Shown here: piece after piece, positions 11,342-22,271 of the stretch
How the letters are laid out: each line of letters begins with the position of its first letter
Numbering within the stretch: the stretch's first letter is position 1
Assembly: GCA_021030905.1 (NCBI GenBank)
Contig: JAGFMI010000008.1
Location: forward strand, 434,001 to 498,000
Reading direction: 5' to 3'
Length of the DNA: 64,000 nucleotides
Origin: Pyrenula massariospora
Taxonomy: Eukaryota; Ascomycota; Eurotiomycetes; Pyrenulales; Pyrenulaceae
The notes under the pieces: model-generated
The model's database searches: none
Seen by the model: only the letters and a program-made list of their open reading frames with translations
What the model was told of the DNA's origin: nothing
Program-made: the position numbers and the translations under genes

Positions 11342-13022
11342 CTACCAGGAAGGACCAGATTTCAGGGACCTGTTCATCGAAGAGTCAGTATGGCTTGCGT
11401 CGTACCTGTGTCGACGAGAACGTACTGTCTCCTGCAAATTCCTTCTCTCCTGCCTCAACGACTTATCGCTCATCGGACTCGCTAAAAATTGCTGCAACTG
11501 CTGCGTCGCTCGCGTCGTCGACGTCGCCATCCCTTCTCCAGATGCAGCGCTCATTGAACCTCGAGGACTCTTCCTCGACTCTTGCGGCGGCGTCTGCGTC
11601 GTCATCTCACCCGCGCCAGGCCCCCCTCCCACCTTCTGCTGTCTCAGTCGCACGAGGTCTTCGACCAAAATCCCAGAGGCTAGGCGCAAAATCTCTTCCC
11701 GGTAGTTTTGCACCGCATCGGAACTCCAATGTGGTGTATCTCGGTGCAGCGCCTCGAAAAACCGACGGACGTGTCGGGATTGGCTCCGCGATTGTGCCTT
11801 TGCGAGAGCGGTGCCTTCGGCGAACTTAGCCGTATAGTATTCGGTGGCGAGGGTGTCGATGCCGTCGAATCCGGCGGCTTCTGCTGCGTCGAGGACGGTT
11901 TCGAAGCGGGCTTCTAGGCTGCTACTACTCCTTATTGCCATAGGGGTGAGAGCTGTGGTAGGTGTCTTTACTGTTGATGGCGTTGGGTAGGTCGCGGATT
12001 TCACTTCTGGCGTTTCTTCCATGCATGCATCTTGTGTATCCATCTTGGCAGTTGAGCAAGAGGGACTTCTTCTGTTTGGTGTTGGCGAGCTTATGCTACT
12101 GTTTGTTGTAGAAGGGAAGACAGCCTCGTTTTGGTACGCTGATGCCGTTTGATCGCGGCTTGTTTCTATGATTCTTGGATCTGGATGCTGTCTCTTGAAA
12201 GCAGTTACTTCAATCGTTGAGGTGGGCGGCAACTGGAAGAAAGGGCTTGGTTGCAATGGCACGGATCCAGAAAGGGGAGAGTATTCGAGGTTGTTCGACG
12301 TTCCGATCATTTCAGACTGCCAATCTTGTTGTGTTGTCTGATTGCCACAACCGTTGCTAAAATTATTTCGCAGCAAAGCATCGATGTCGGTGATACAGGA
12401 TGATTGAGGCTCTTGGTGCAGGTTTGGAGATTCAAGGAACAAGCCCTGCATATCGCTTGATTGCGTCAGCATGGTTGCCCAGCCTTCGTCCAGTGAACTG
12501 GGTAAATCGTCAGCGCTGTTCTCACAGTGTTCATATTCCTTAACGCCGATCTGAAAAGGTTTTCTCCGATCCTATCAATATAACCCTGTTTTTTCCAGGT
12601 ATTGAAGCTCGCGCAGCTAAACCAGGACTAGGGACACTCACTTCTCAAGGTGAAGAGGATTTGCCTCATTAGTGTTTGGACCTAGGTCTGTTCTTTCTCC
12701 TGCAAGCTGCGATCCACCTTGACCTGAGGAGTCAGATTGCTGGATATGGGCGCAAGTGTCCGCTTTTCCAGATCCAGCGTGCACCATCGATTTTTTGCCT
12801 GTGAAGAACATTACCAGGAAGCCTACGTACGTGCGAGACGTCATCGACTAGGCATTCATGCGTGTCGAGGGCCGGTCAGAGGAAAAAGGACTTACGTAGG
12901 CGATGCTTGCGCTGGGCCAAGCGATTGCGCTTCTTGACTGACGTCTCGTCTTCCAGGAACACGCATGCCTGCTGCTTTGACCCTGCCAATGCAGCATTCT
13001 CTGCATCGCCGATCGAATACAT
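11342..13022 (-). CDS. bZIP-type transcription factor
   Basis: Exons read on the minus strand are 13022-12896, 12798-12642 and 12497-11342, in phase, giving 479 residues from the first in-frame ATG. The DNA-binding basic region spans the first splice junction: KKRNRLAQRKHRLR, the N-x(2)-AQR-x-HR pattern of fungal bZIPs. I see no clear leucine heptads after it, as in several fungal bZIP-like regulators. The C-terminal third (RFETVLDAAEAAGFDGIDTL... then AKAQSRSQSRHVRRFFEAL) resembles the conserved tail of that class. The frame stays open upstream of 13022 to about 13064 and beyond, with AG acceptors present, so another 5' exon is possible. It sits beside the PKS cluster and could be part of it. 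Confidence 0.8.
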
Positions 13023-14008
13023 CACGGTCTTCTTACAGCGAGGGATGGATGAGCTGAATTCCACCTGAACTTCATTGCAGAAGTTGACGGAAGACGATAT
13101 CTGGAATTCGCATATACTTTGAAGACAAGGTCTACTCCGTTTGATCTGCTAGTTACGCACCACCCCCCGAGCTCTCTCTTCCTACAATCCTCCTGCAAGG
13201 AAGTCTTATCGTAAATAGCACCGAGGCCATTCAAGAAAGCTCCATTGAGCACTTGCTGATACGAACGCGGCACGCCACACACCTGTCCTGTGCGGCTGCC
13301 TGCCATGACAAAGAAACGGTGGGTCGACGTACTGGCCGGAACGGAAGCGTAGCTCGTCAAGGGAAATACTTTCACAACAGCCACTATACACGTGGGGTGA
13401 TCTGCGGCGTGGGGAGGTCAATGATCGAGATGCGACACATTCTGCCGAGAAGGATACGCATATGTCCATGCTCATGTCCGTCCCGTCTCATTCCGCAGCT
13501 GAAAGGAAAAGTCTGGTATGGCCACAGCTTTCTAAACGGGTTCAAATGAGGCTTAAGGGTGTGGAGGGGCGGGATGGTAATAGGGCAGAGAATGTCATCG
13601 TTATCATACCGGCACGTGACCGGCCTGTGATCTGCAAATAGGGGGGACAGAGGTTTGCAGAGTCCTCGTTATGGTCACCGGAAAAATCGGGGCTGCAGCC
13701 TGCAGGTTTCGTATTTTCTCTCGGGGATTGAGGGGATTGCTCCATCAGGAACAAGTGGCGGGCACGGGCTGTTGGGAATGGGCCGTTGTCGTTTGCTTCT
13801 CGGTTAACAAAATACGGCCACACCTAGCTAAGAAAGCCACGCCCAGCTGTCATAGAAGAGACCAAGAAGAAAGGGAAAGACGGAGAAGAGCAGAGACCTG
13901 GAGGGCCTACCGGTGTACGTAGTTCCTACACCCCTGTCTACCTATTTTTGTTGTCCTGCATGTAAGCAGCCCAGAACAGGCCTTCCCGGAGACCTGGCCC
14001 GTGGAATG

Positions 14009-14044
14009 GCGGTACAGGCCATGAAGTCGGCATGTATCGTGCCA
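14009..14044. repeat. Degenerate copy of GGTACAGGCC palindrome
   Basis: The left arm CGGTACAGGCC is intact and is followed by AT-GAAGTCGG. The right arm has diverged (CATGTATCGTGCC against CCTGTACTGTACCG in the other copies), largely by transition-type changes. It aligns with the copy at 21895-21934, including the loop GTCGG. Confidence 0.55.
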
Positions 14045-14119
14045 CGCTTGCTGCCGGTACTGTACGTGTGATCATGCCGCAGGTGACGTAAGTCACGTGA
14101 AATAATGTATCCCTTATCC

Positions 14120-14252
14120 TGTTACAAATGTCGAGGGGTTTTTGATTGGTCTGCCTCGGTCCCTGCCATCCCAAATTTTGTCCGTGTCATTCCAGACCCG
14201 GGTTGGCACGGACAAAGGCAGACCAATTAAAAAACCCTCGACATTTGTAACA
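14120..14252. repeat. Long imperfect inverted repeat, MITE-like
   Basis: The left arm (about 14120-14156, beginning TGTTACAAATGTCGAGGG) pairs with the right arm (about 14217-14252, ending CCCTCGACATTTGTAACA). A second inner pair is TTTGTCCGTG with CACGGACAAA (about 14207-14216). Total length is about 133 nt. There is no coding capacity. It may be a miniature inverted-repeat element or the remnant of one. Confidence 0.7.
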
Positions 14253-14328
14253 GAATACGAGATTAAGCGATGTCCGTGCGCTCGCCTAAAGAATAGGGCT
14301 GAGCTAAAGTTATGTATTAGTATGGGTC

Positions 14329-14366
14329 CACGGTACAGGCCTGATCCCGTGGCCTGTACTGTACCG
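14329..14366. repeat. Copy of GGTACAGGCC palindrome
   Basis: The arms CACGGTACAGGCC and GGCCTGTACTGTACCG flank a short loop. It is nearly identical to the copy at 21895-21934 in the monooxygenase/PKS promoter. Confidence 0.75.
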
Positions 14367-14648
14367 CCGTGCAGGACGGCCGAATATGAGCCCCCCCGCC
14401 TCCCCGCGACTCCTCCAACAGGCTAGGTCCCTAAATGCTTCCCCGTCTATAGATCCCGGTCCCATTTCTAGAGCGGCGAAAAAATCCTGCCTTATCCTAC
14501 GCATACTAATGTGTCTCTAATGTACAATTCTCGCTGCTTCACAAATAAGCTTGACCCCAATCCCCAAAAAAGAGATAATTATCCCCTGAAATCTCCCCCC
14601 TATCCCTCTCTTTCCCTTCCCCGCCCCCCCTCTCTCTCCTTGTGCAAC

Positions 14649-16296
14649 TCAAATCCTCTTCATCTCCCACCCCCCCAACCTCACCCTCGCCACCCCAAAC
14701 AACACCGTCCCCACCCCACAGCTCACCCCCGCAAACACAATCGTCCACCGAAACCCGCCCCCACTATCCCCGATGATTTTCCCCCCAATCGGGGACCCCG
14801 TCAGCGCAGCAAACGCGGCGATCGCAAACGCCGAGCCCGTCCGCACGCCGATGTCCCGGAGCGGCGAGATGTGCGCGATCAGCGCGGGGGTGAGGCCGAT
14901 GCCGGCGCCGGAGCCGATGCCGAAGAGGACCGCGAAGAGGATGAGGGGCGCGTTGCCGGTAGCGGGGAGCCAGAGGGCGAGGATGGTGAGGGTTGTGAAG
15001 AGGGACATGAGGAGCATGATGTTGTAGCGGCCGAAGGTGTCGGAGAGGGCGTTGGGGACGCCGCGGCCGATTACGCTGGTGCGGGGGTGGGGTGGTTAGT
15101 GCCGGGGGGTTTTGTGGGAGTTGGGGTGGGGAATGAAAGGGGGGAGAGGGGAGCGAACCTGGCGCCGTTTAGGATGGGGACGAGGTAGTTGGCGAGGCGG
15201 TAGGACATCCCGTGGGATTCGGCTTCGACTACGATGAAGGTGAATGGGATGAACATCCCCCCTATTTTTCATGTTGGTCTTTGACATGGTGTCCCGCCGG
15301 GAGGGGCAGACTTACAGTAGAAAAAGAAAATAGCCAGCGTCACTGTCAAGAACGTTGGCTCGCTCAACGGGCGGATGAAGTCCATGGCCTGAAATGGTCT
15401 CTTGCTCGGTGGGAGGCGGGATCTCACCGTCAGGTTCGCAAAGATAAGCAGCGCGAGGATCAGGAATGCGCAAATTCGCATCGTCCATCCGAAGCCGACT
15501 TCGGGGATCAAGTGGACGACCATGATGGGAAGTATGACGCCTCCGAGCGACGAGCCCATGGCGGTCAAACCGAGTCCTGCGCCGCGTTTCTTGTACATCC
15601 ACGTTGTCACCTGACCCAGGCGTCTTTCTATTAGTTGAGACCCGGACCAGAATCAGGAGGAGGGATCTCAGACTCACGCAATTAAAAGCCGGGTAGAACA
15701 CCATGCTAGCCCCGATCGCAGAGCAGACGGCTTGGCTCAGCAGAAATTGATAGTACTCGTGTGAGATGCTGGTCATCATCAATCCGAAAACGTGGAGAAA
15801 CGTGCCGACGCTGAGCAAGGCGCTGGGGCCATAATCGTCAAAGACCTTGCCAATGAAAGGACCACAGAAGAGCATGAAGAAGACTATAGAGCATTTAGCA
15901 TTGGTTGCCCGTCTGCCAATTTTTGGAACAAAGATTCGACGTACTCTGCAATGCCGAGATCCACGAGACCTCCGATGCCGAATACTGCTTCAGCTGATGG
16001 GTCATGTAGTAATCCTGGAAGATCCCAACGCAGTTCACCCATCCAAATGACACGAACAAACACGCTGAACTCCCAGCTACCGTTAACCACGCCTTCGCAC
16101 CGCCATCGGGAAACTGAGATGGGTCGTTCCATGAATTTTTTGGTTTCTCAGTATCGCGGACAATATCTTGCGAGGAGCCTGGAGATACGGTCTGAGGCTC
16201 CTCGTCGCCATGGCTCTTGGACAGCGTAGGCATTTCGTGGCCGTTTGTCAATCCGGGAACGGTGTGCCCGTTTTGTGGGGCTGCTGTTGAGGTCAT
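14649..16296 (-). CDS. MFS transporter, monocarboxylate-transporter (MCT) type
   Basis: Exons read on the minus strand are 16296-15945, 15883-15678, 15610-15316, 15261-15159 and 15075-14649, all in phase, giving 460 residues. A 70-residue hydrophilic N-terminus precedes DGGAKAWLTVAGSSACLFVSFGWVNCVGIFQDYY, the typical first segment of fungal MCT-like MFS proteins. About 12 hydrophobic spans follow, including GIGSGAGIGLTPALIAHISP and GSPIGGKIIGDSGGGFRWTIVF. Relatives import monocarboxylates or riboflavin, and others export metabolites. Its place next to the methyltransferase, monooxygenase and PKS suggests export or uptake for the cluster, but the substrate is not predictable. Confidence 0.85.
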
Positions 16297-17221
16297 GGTC
16301 GATGGAGGTCTGATCGTTGTCTCCGATTATACTAGAGAGTATGAGGACAATCACCTGTGTCAGTAAAGAGACATGCAGAAGGTGTAATGAGATGGTGGTG
16401 GGAGGATGGAAGGTTGGAATGGGGATGGAGTCGAGCTGTAACGAGTGAAGGACGGGAAGGAAGAGAATGTAAGAAACAAGGTCTTTTCTCATCTGGATTT
16501 GACGCCCCTCTTAATTGGCAAAGGGCGAATCTATGATCAGCATTCCCTGCTCGCTAGATGACACAACATCGTGCCAATTTTCATATCATAGCTTCTCCGG
16601 GACCCAATACACACTGAGCATGAGCTGTCCTTGGTATTTCCAGGAAATCTTCTTGCATTACACTATCACCGTCGCACAGGTCTGCATGGCGAGGTATCAT
16701 TGGACTGAGAGCCACCCGCTTAAGCAAGGAGTGGAATGACAGTAGAACATTTTCATCTTATCGCCGACATGATTACTGTATTTGGACATCTAATCGCCGA
16801 ATCTCAGCCTTGTCGAGATCGGTGCGGCGCGCTAGTTTTAGTGCCCGAGTCTAGCTATTTGGAGAAGTCATTAACACCGATGTGGAGAATTGCAGTGTGA
16901 GCATGAGACAATTTTGGTCTCTCATGGCCGTTGATATGAAGCAATTGGAGATGGTGTTCGGCTCTCGTCTGTGCTCGACCCAGTGCATGAAAGGATTCCT
17001 TAGTAAGTAATGGTACGGTTACTTAAGTTTAGGAGGGTTTTCGAGTTCGGGGCCAGTGAAAATTCTCATCCGTTCCTGGAGAGTCATGCTGATACCGGTG
17101 TGTTTACTAGCCGTGTCATTCAGTCACACCGAAATTCCACTGAAACACAGAAATCATGGCATGTGGAATACTGGAGCTGTAGTGTGCCCAGAAATATATT
17201 CCTTGTATAATAGATAAAACA
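16297..17221. other. Intergenic region, transporter promoter side
   Basis: About 0.9 kb between the transporter start and the methyltransferase stop. It should carry the transporter promoter. No gene or strong repeat was seen. Confidence 0.4.
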
Positions 17222-18643
17222 TCAACGGACGATGAAGCTTATGATAGGCATACTGCTTCCTGGTGGGAAATTGCATTCCTCAAACTCGAACCGTGAGTCT
17301 CCATTCTTCACAAGCGCTATCCACTCGTCCAGCGTCCTGTATCGGCAATTGTAGTATAACAGCATCTGGAGATCTACTGCGCGATAGTAGCGGTCTTTAC
17401 TAGCTAATCCCACATGTCCGCCTTCACCTTCCTCTTGCACGAAATCCATGATCAACAAACGGCTTCCCGGTCGCAAAGCTGGGCTCAACTTGGAGACGAC
17501 TTCTGAAGCGTACTTGTCAGTGTGATTGAGCAGCGTCTTGCGAAAGAAATAAACATCCGCAACTGTGGGTTGTGGGGTATAGAAATCATGGACTTCAAAG
17601 GACACGCGGTCTCGCAGCTCGGTCGGTACAACACTTGTTTTGGGCTCCTGAGCCAAAGCTACGACTTCAGGTCGGTCCTGCACAAGTAACTTCAAATGCG
17701 GAGCAGCCTGAGCGATAGAAACGGCGCAGTATCCGATATGCCCACCCACATCTATCACGGTTGCGCCAGGCGCAAGACGCTCCCACGCAAACCCACGCTG
17801 TATGTGATGAAACGCCGAGCCGGATTCAGCCGAAGTCTGCTTTATCGTAGCCCCGAAGCGGCGCTCTCGAACCGGATCCGAAGGGATGAATTCGTAAAAG
17901 GGACCTGTATGGCCATATGCAGCGTTCACAGCCGTTTCATTTGGTTCTTGGGAACCGTGACCCCATGTCTCGAGGGCTTTGATTGACGATGCCACCATGG
18001 GTGCACAGTCTTCGGTGAGCCATTGCACGAACGGGCGCATCGGCTTGTCAGCCACGAGTAGTCGCGAGCGTTGGGAGTGCGAAACAAGGCCAGGCGTTGG
18101 CTCAGAAAAGACTCCATAGGTAATGGCAAAACGCACGTGCTGTCGGAGCTGTGCAACATCCACAGAACAGGCTGATGCGAGATTAGTGTACGAGATCGTC
18201 CCCTCTAAAGGCACTGAATCTGGGAGTCCGTAATGGGTGATGTAACGCATTGCATTCGTCCATTGAAGCTGAGTGTATAGTCAGCACCCGTTCCATGAAT
18301 TGCACACTTGCCATGACTAGCCGAGGAATCCGGGCAGGTAAACAAGAAAAGTTTCGAGCATGCTTACTGAGAGCACAGAGTTCTCCATTAATGATTCTTC
18401 CGGCTGAGTCGACATGTCGTACAGAGCTCTTGAGGCATTTCGCAACTCTTTTCTGGCAAGTTGCAGGGCGGCATCTCGCTTAGTGGATGTAAAAATCGTG
18501 TCCGGATTAGCGGCGCTTGCATCAGCAGGATTGGAGTGACTTTCGGCATCCTGATATGCTTGTACGACGCAGGCGGCCGAGAGGCATGTCTCAGCCAAAG
18601 CCTGAAGGTCGTTTGTGGGCGGTGCAGGTGTCAATGAGCCCAT
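17222..18643 (-). CDS. SAM-dependent O-methyltransferase of the polyketide cluster
   Basis: Exons read on the minus strand are 18643-18368 and 18268-17222, in phase, giving 440 residues. The N-terminal half is helical with a winged-helix-like dimerisation region (TISYTNLASACSVDVAQLRQHVRFAITYGVF). The C-terminal half has the methyltransferase fold: VIDVGGHIGYCAVSIAQAAP is the SAM-binding loop, VQDRPEVV holds the acidic residue after strand 2, DVYFFRKTLLNHTD is motif IV, and LRPGSRLLIMDFV follows. This is the plant-COMT/fungal OMT family, which methylates phenolic hydroxyls. With an aromatic PKS and a flavin monooxygenase nearby, methylation of a hydroxylated polyketide is the likely role. Confidence 0.88.
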
Positions 18644-19927
18644 TTTCAGAATTTATCCTCGACAGCAGAAAGCTGGCCTTGGTAGCGTGCAAATTTCCTG
18701 ACACGTCGTTTAAATATATATTTCTTAATAACGAGGATTGTCCGCCCCTTCTCAACCGCGTGCCAGTGCTGGAAGTTGAGTCTAATGGCAAGGCCATGCG
18801 CTAATATTAGAACGATCTGCTGCGATGTTCCGCGTTCCAAAGTCCTGGGGCTGGGACAGTGACTGCACGGTCATCATCGAAGCTGAAGATTCGCTCACTC
18901 GTTTGCTAGAGTAGGCCAAATCTAGACCCATGAGAGTTCTTAGTCTCGGTGTTTGCAATCGTAAGAGGGGAGACAAGGGTTTAGAGACCGAGAAGCTCCT
19001 CAAGGCTACGCTAAGCCGCAGTAACACGCCCCACAGACGAGGATATCGCTCGGGGTCTTTTCATACATTTCTCAACCCACCTTAGGTCGAGTCAAGATGG
19101 CTGATGCTTGCTGCATTGTCATGTAGTAATTTCTTTTTACTCTTACCCTTGCATCCCAAAGGGTAAGAGGAATACGCTAGGGTATTCTCGTGGGAAGGCG
19201 AAGAGCTAGCCGAGCCGCCATCGTCTTTTGGATCTCAGTGCCTATGAGCTTTCCGAGAGCGTCCTATTTGCCAGACCGATAGTGTATTGATAATCCACGA
19301 TCATCGATCCAGCACAAATAAGTGTAGAAGTTCTGTCGCAGGTTTTGTATGGTTAATAAGAGCAGTATTGGCGCCATCCATTGCAATGAAGGAAACGAGA
19401 AAAGCACTAGTCCAAAGTTGGTTAGCGGAACACAAATACCCACGATGCTTCGGGAATTTCAACGTCGCGTCTCGGATGACGATGCTTGGATGATCGGTGG
19501 CCCGGAGAGGTGAGCGTCGTCAGCGAATAGCTTAATCGAGAACGAACGAGTGTCTCCCGTGAGCTTTGTGACATCCCGAAGAGGAATTGCCTGCCGAGCC
19601 TCCCCGCCATACTTAGGCTATCCAATGTCGAGATCCGGCTGAAAGATGACACCTACGTTCCGAAGAAAGCCGCCACTACTGCAAGGAGATATTTAGTTAC
19701 CATTGGATAATGACATAGACCAGATTGACGCCAATCTTGCCGCCTGCATATTTCGGCGTCTGCGCCAGCTCTGAAAAGTTTCATCCAACAGACTTGTACC
19801 ACAACACGATCCGAAAATGGATTCTAGGGAACCGGAGCTACATCGACGAATTACAAGCACTATGTTCTTGGTGACATCAAGCGTACGTGTGATCTGAGCT
19901 TGTCTAAATTGTCTATGCTGGCGTATC
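18644..19927. other. Intergenic region between methyltransferase and monooxygenase
   Basis: About 1.28 kb. It includes the methyltransferase promoter and the monooxygenase 3' side. Several frames are open for 60-80 codons on both strands, broken by stops and without a domain I can name. A decayed gene cannot be excluded. Confidence 0.35.
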
Positions 19928-21647
19928 TTACCCAACAACAGTTCCATCATTCACCGTTGCCTCTGGAATTCTGCCAAAGTCGTTGAACATACCGGCCTCG
20001 ACCTTATCATTGTCGGCCGACTTCTCTGGCTCAGCGAAGGCGCGCCACTCAGTAAGCACCTTCTTAGTGTCGTCCATCACATTGAATCCATATATAAATT
20101 CACGGAATAGAAAAGACAAGGGTTTCGATCCTGGTGGCGGCAAAGGTCTTGACTCATCCCAAAATGGTCGAATCTTTTCCATCATCCATGCATGACCATC
20201 CGGCCCCAGGGGCATGTTCGAAAACACATGCACGGGTCCGCACCTTCGTAGGCGCAGCTTTTGGAAAAGTTCAAGCCTCGATGCCACATCTGCCTTTACG
20301 AGGTCCTTGAAAAGAATTTCCAGACACCCAGATGATTCAATGGCTATAGAGGCTCCTTGTCCTTGTTGCTGTCAGACGGTTAGCCGGAGCACAAACAAAT
20401 TTTACAATACCCTGAACTACTTCCCGGTCTCATGATATGCGCTGCATCGCCAATAAGAACTGCTTTTCCCCTTACATATCTGTGGAGGGGATCCCGAACT
20501 TTGAGGGGATACGAGTAGATACCTTCTTCTGGCGCCTTTCTAAGACACTGTGAGCAATCGCAGCAGCAGAAGTGGAGCTCTGGCGTACTTCAATATGGCC
20601 TTGATGCTTGGATGAAATGACTTGACGATCCCCAATAACTCCACCTTGCTGATTCGGGCGTTTCGACCTCGAGACCGGTCAGCATGGTCACCGTCAAATT
20701 TAAGGAGTCTCTGCTCACCGCCTTTCACTTCCAGACTCTTAGGTCTTGGAGCAAAAACGTTGATTGCACGGGTCTTGCCTCCTTCACAAAGGTAGGTTAC
20801 GATGGACACACCAACCGAGAAACTATGAAAGAAGCATATTTCTGAGGGCTGATTCCTAAACAATGGTTGCATCTCCGGATCCTCTTGAATTACGTGATCT
20901 GGAATCAGATATCGGAAGAAAGAAAGACCAGTATCTTCCAGAGGGCATTCCTCGCCAGTAATAGAGCTCAGAAATCGACTCTATGACGATGGTCAGTGAT
21001 TGCGAAGTTGATCTGCAGTTGCACCGTACATTAAGACCGTTCGCGATGACGACTAAGTCCTTTTGCTTCATCGAACCATCCGCGAGATGAATTTCTCCTT
21101 TTTCACAATCCACGTCGATGATCTCTGCATTGAGCTTCATGTCAATTGGATGGCCATGGATGGTGTCCATATGCTTCAGAAGCCCACGGTGGACGTCACC
21201 ATGGCGCAAAAATTGTGGCCGGCTACCATATCGCTGTGGAAAATCTTGCCATGAGTCTTGCCAGGTTTCTTGTGCTGTTGCTCCGTCAACGTGGCGGACC
21301 TAATTGAAATCAGCAAGTCACGTAAAAGAGTCACTATGCAGGGCGCTCTTTGCAAAAAAGTGCGTACTTGAAATGCTTCAACCCCTCCTACCTCGCGCAA
21401 GTCAAATTTCCACGCATCATAGACACGAATGGCGTTTGGCGCGATCCCAAGGGTGATGCCGGCTTCACACTTGAAGTCTGTCCTTTCGAAGATCTTAAAG
21501 TTTGCTGTGTCAGCATTGCCAGCCGCGCATGCTCATGGACTGGCGTACCTCGACTCTGTGTCCCGCTCTTTTCAGGGCGATTGCTGCAGATAGACCTGCA
21601 ATTCCACCACCAACAACACCAACCTCAAGTAGAGTTTGTTGAGCCAT
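19928..21647 (-). CDS. FAD-dependent aromatic monooxygenase (salicylate-hydroxylase-like)
   Basis: Exons read on the minus strand are 21647-21549, 21493-21368, 21299-21030, 20980-20589, 20539-20421 and 20361-19928, about 479 residues. The fifth intron allows more than one acceptor. The N-terminus has the FAD dinucleotide-binding motif VGVVGGGIAGLSAAIALKRAG. GITLGIAPNAIRVYD matches the family region after the FAD fold, and GKAVLIGDAAHIM is the second FAD-contacting GDAAH motif. These enzymes hydroxylate phenolic rings with NAD(P)H and O2. The gene is divergent from the PKS across a 0.6-kb shared promoter, so it most likely oxidises the PKS product. Confidence 0.87.
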
Positions 21648-22271
21648 GGTACGTTCTATTTCATTGATTCGCGGTGTAGAATTTGTTGCGAAATTCTTTG
21701 TTGATACTTAAATGATCTCTTATCCTCGATCCTGAAATTTCTGATCTGAGCCGTTCCTGAAAGCAATGACCACGAAGACTTCGAATTCCATCTCCCGAGG
21801 CTGAAGAGCGAATACGATGTTGAAGTAAGCTCAAAGTTGGGGGCCATATGCACAGTCATATCCACCCCGATGGTCAGTGACCTGACCTACAGGGCACGGT
21901 ACAGGCCATAGGAGTCGGCCTGTACTGTACCGTGACACAGACGGTCTGCCTCGACCCTTCACGGGCCAGGACACTGAATATGGTCAAGGTTCTGCAAAGT
22001 CATTGTGGCTTGCAGGGATTGTCATCAGCTCTCATTTCATGTGAGTTTGCTAAAGCTTGATGTCTCGGCTTCGGTGCATCCAGCAAGGACTGGAAATGCA
22101 TCCTCGCGCACCAAAGGCGTTGGAGAACAGTCCATACTGCAACCCCGAGCGCTTATTACGAGCCTTGATATGCTAGATGACTGATCCTTTGTCCTTTATC
22201 CTTGCCACATAAAGTAGCCCTTACGGATGTTGATCGAGAGTTCTCTGTGCTCTTGGATTCAAGATCGCACA
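21648..22271. promoter_or_regulatory. Divergent promoter of monooxygenase and PKS
   Basis: This 624-nt region separates the two start codons. It contains the perfect palindrome at 21895-21934. Co-regulation of both genes is expected from the arrangement; which factor binds is unknown. Confidence 0.6.
21895..21934. repeat. GGTACAGGCC palindrome in PKS promoter
   Basis: The 40-nt hairpin begins CACGGTACAGGCC and ends GGCCTGTACTGTACCGTG, with loop ATAGGAGTC. Near-identical to 14329-14366 and related to 14009-14044. Just downstream, GGTCTGCCTCG is shared with the left arm flank near 14148. Confidence 0.75.

Larger units (their letters stand above)
13023..14648. other. Intergenic region with palindromic elements, upstream of bZIP gene
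   Basis: This 1.6-kb gap includes the bZIP promoter and the 3' side of the transporter gene. No convincing gene was found. It holds the inverted repeat at 14120-14252 and two copies of a GGTACAGGCC palindrome (about 14009-14044, degenerate; 14329-14366). The bases after 14580 are a C/T-rich tract before the transporter stop codon. Confidence 0.5.

Noticed and set aside
19260-19927. Possible decayed cytochrome P450 or other cluster gene between methyltransferase and monooxygenase
   Set aside because: Short frames such as the one around 19560-19700 look faintly protein-like, but there is no haem-binding Cys motif, no ExxR, and stops occur in every frame. Not enough to call a pseudogene.
17222-21647. 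Methyltransferase and monooxygenase as one fused gene, as in some perylenequinone clusters
   Set aside because: Each has its own start and stop, they are 1.28 kb apart, and the monooxygenase lies upstream of the methyltransferase in transcription order.
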